Shown piece after piece: positions 14,764-15,296 of a DNA stretch of 15,296 bases (position 1 is the stretch's first letter; the number at the start of each line of letters is the position of its first letter). The translations under genes were made by a program, and so were the position numbers. Source of the stretch: Gammaproteobacteria bacterium (GTDB taxonomy: Bacteria > Pseudomonadota > Gammaproteobacteria > Cardiobacteriales > Wohlfahrtiimonadaceae). A model generated the notes under the pieces. The model was not told the DNA's origin and ran no database searches. It worked only from the letters and a program-made list of their open reading frames with translations. The DNA lies in NCBI GenBank assembly GCA_003864535.1, contig BHEQ01000019.1, forward strand, positions 1 to 15,296, written 5' to 3'.

Positions 14764-15296
14764 TTATTTTTTAGTTAATAACACCATTGATTCAACATGG
14801 GCGGTATGTGGAAACATATCCATAACCCCTGCTTGCTTGACTATATAATCATAATCATTAACCAGTACATTAATATCGCGTGCAAGTGTCGCTGGATGGC
14901 ACGATACATATAAAATACGTTTTGGTGCTAATTTGCCCAAATAAGGCATCATCTCTAAAGCTCCCTTTCGCGATGGATCAACTAATACCGCATCATATTT
15001 GTGTTTGATCCATGCAGAATCATCTTGGGGTTTAGTTAAATCTGTACAAAAAAACTCAACATTATCCATATTATTCCGCTGCGTGTTTTTCTGTGCCCAC
15101 TCAACAAGGCTTGGATCGCCCTCAACACCGATTACTTTTTTAGAATACTTAGCTAGAGCAAGCGTAAAATTGCCAAGCCCACAAAATAAATCAAGTACAG
15201 TTTCATCTTTATTTAAGTCTAATAGTTCAAGTGCTTGCTTGATCATCTGCGTATTAATTTCAGGATTTACCTGCGTAAAATGATATGGCTTAAAAG
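14764..15296 (-). CDS. rlmD: 23S rRNA (uracil(1939)-C5)-methyltransferase RlmD, 5' end outside window
   Basis: RlmD methylates U1939 of 23S rRNA with SAM. Only the C-terminal catalytic domain is in the window. The frame is open to the edge and reads FKPYHFTQVNPEINTQ before the first internal ATG at 15246; this matches the E. coli FIQVNAGVNQKM region, so the gene continues rightwards and the internal ATG is not the start. The SAM site is TVLDLFCGLGNFTLALA, the binding acid is VEGDPSL, and DAVLVDPSRKGA holds the family Asp-Pro. The catalytic Cys is in YVSCHPATLARD, where E. coli has SCNP. DMFPHTAHVESMVLL closes the protein. The N-terminal TRAM and iron-sulfur domains cannot be seen. It precedes rdgC by 17 nt. 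Confidence 0.95.
   Translation of the reverse strand, partial: FKPYHFTQVNPEINTQMIKQALELLDLNKDETVLDLFCGLGNFTLALAKYSKKVIGVEGDPSLVEWAQKNTQRNNMDNVEFFCTDLTKPQDDSAWIKHKYDAVLVDPSRKGALEMMPYLGKLAPKRILYVSCHPATLARDINVLVNDYDYIVKQAGVMDMFPHTAHVESMVLLTKK

Noticed and set aside
14764..14960. His in SCHP of RlmD, in place of Asn, as a possible defect
   Set aside because: The catalytic Cys is intact, and His at this place is, as I recall, found in other RlmD proteins, so it is probably normal variation.
13457..15283. Several plus-strand open frames opposite parE, rdgC and rlmD (for example 13857-14150 and 14999-15283)
   Set aside because: They lie antisense to well-recognised genes, have no recognisable motifs or ribosome binding sites, and are expected by chance in AT-rich DNA.

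Overview
The window is an AT-rich chromosomal stretch from a gammaproteobacterium. The evidence is the canonical order pilM-pilN-pilO-pilP-pilQ-aroK-aroB-damX, together with RdgC, RlmD, ParE, HemN and FieF proteins that recall the Escherichia coli sequences over nearly their full length. The genus cannot be settled from the sequence alone. Nothing looks like a phage, plasmid, transposon, CRISPR array or island, and no tRNA or rRNA gene was seen.

Layout. One gene lies on the plus strand at the left end: hemN, cut by the window edge. All other genes are on the minus strand and read right to left from about 15.3 kb to 1.2 kb. In order of transcription they are rlmD (cut by the right edge), rdgC, a 307-bp non-coding gap, parE, a leader of about 135 bp, pilM, pilN, pilO, pilP, pilQ, an intrinsic terminator-like hairpin, aroK, aroB, a DamX-like ATPase/SPOR gene, a short GNAT-like gene, a FieF-like metal efflux gene and a DUF4126 membrane protein gene. 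hemN and the DUF4126 gene converge on a palindromic intergenic element of about 75 bp.

How the genes work together. PilM, PilN, PilO and PilP form the inner-membrane alignment complex of the type IV pilus and connect to the outer-membrane secretin PilQ. AroK and AroB are shikimate pathway enzymes. The DamX-like protein carries a SPOR domain, which suggests a cell-envelope or division role. RlmD, RdgC and ParE are housekeeping RNA-modification, DNA-binding and chromosome-decatenation proteins.

The coding content is mostly ordinary. The points worth a second look are in non-coding or fine-scale sequence. They are: an intrinsic terminator hairpin whose U-tract ends only 24 nt before the parE ATG, preceded by a possible short leader ORF; a perfect 15-bp inverted repeat between rdgC and parE; a FieF protein with Asn in place of the usual His in the TM5 metal site and a repeat-built His/Asn-rich tail; three tandem repeats with 12-, 15- and 18-bp units within 1.8 kb; and a DamX-like gene separated from the following GNAT gene by one in-frame amber codon. 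Several starts were moved inward from the longest ORF because a Shine-Dalgarno sequence or homology supports the internal codon (fieF, pilQ, pilP, pilM, parE).
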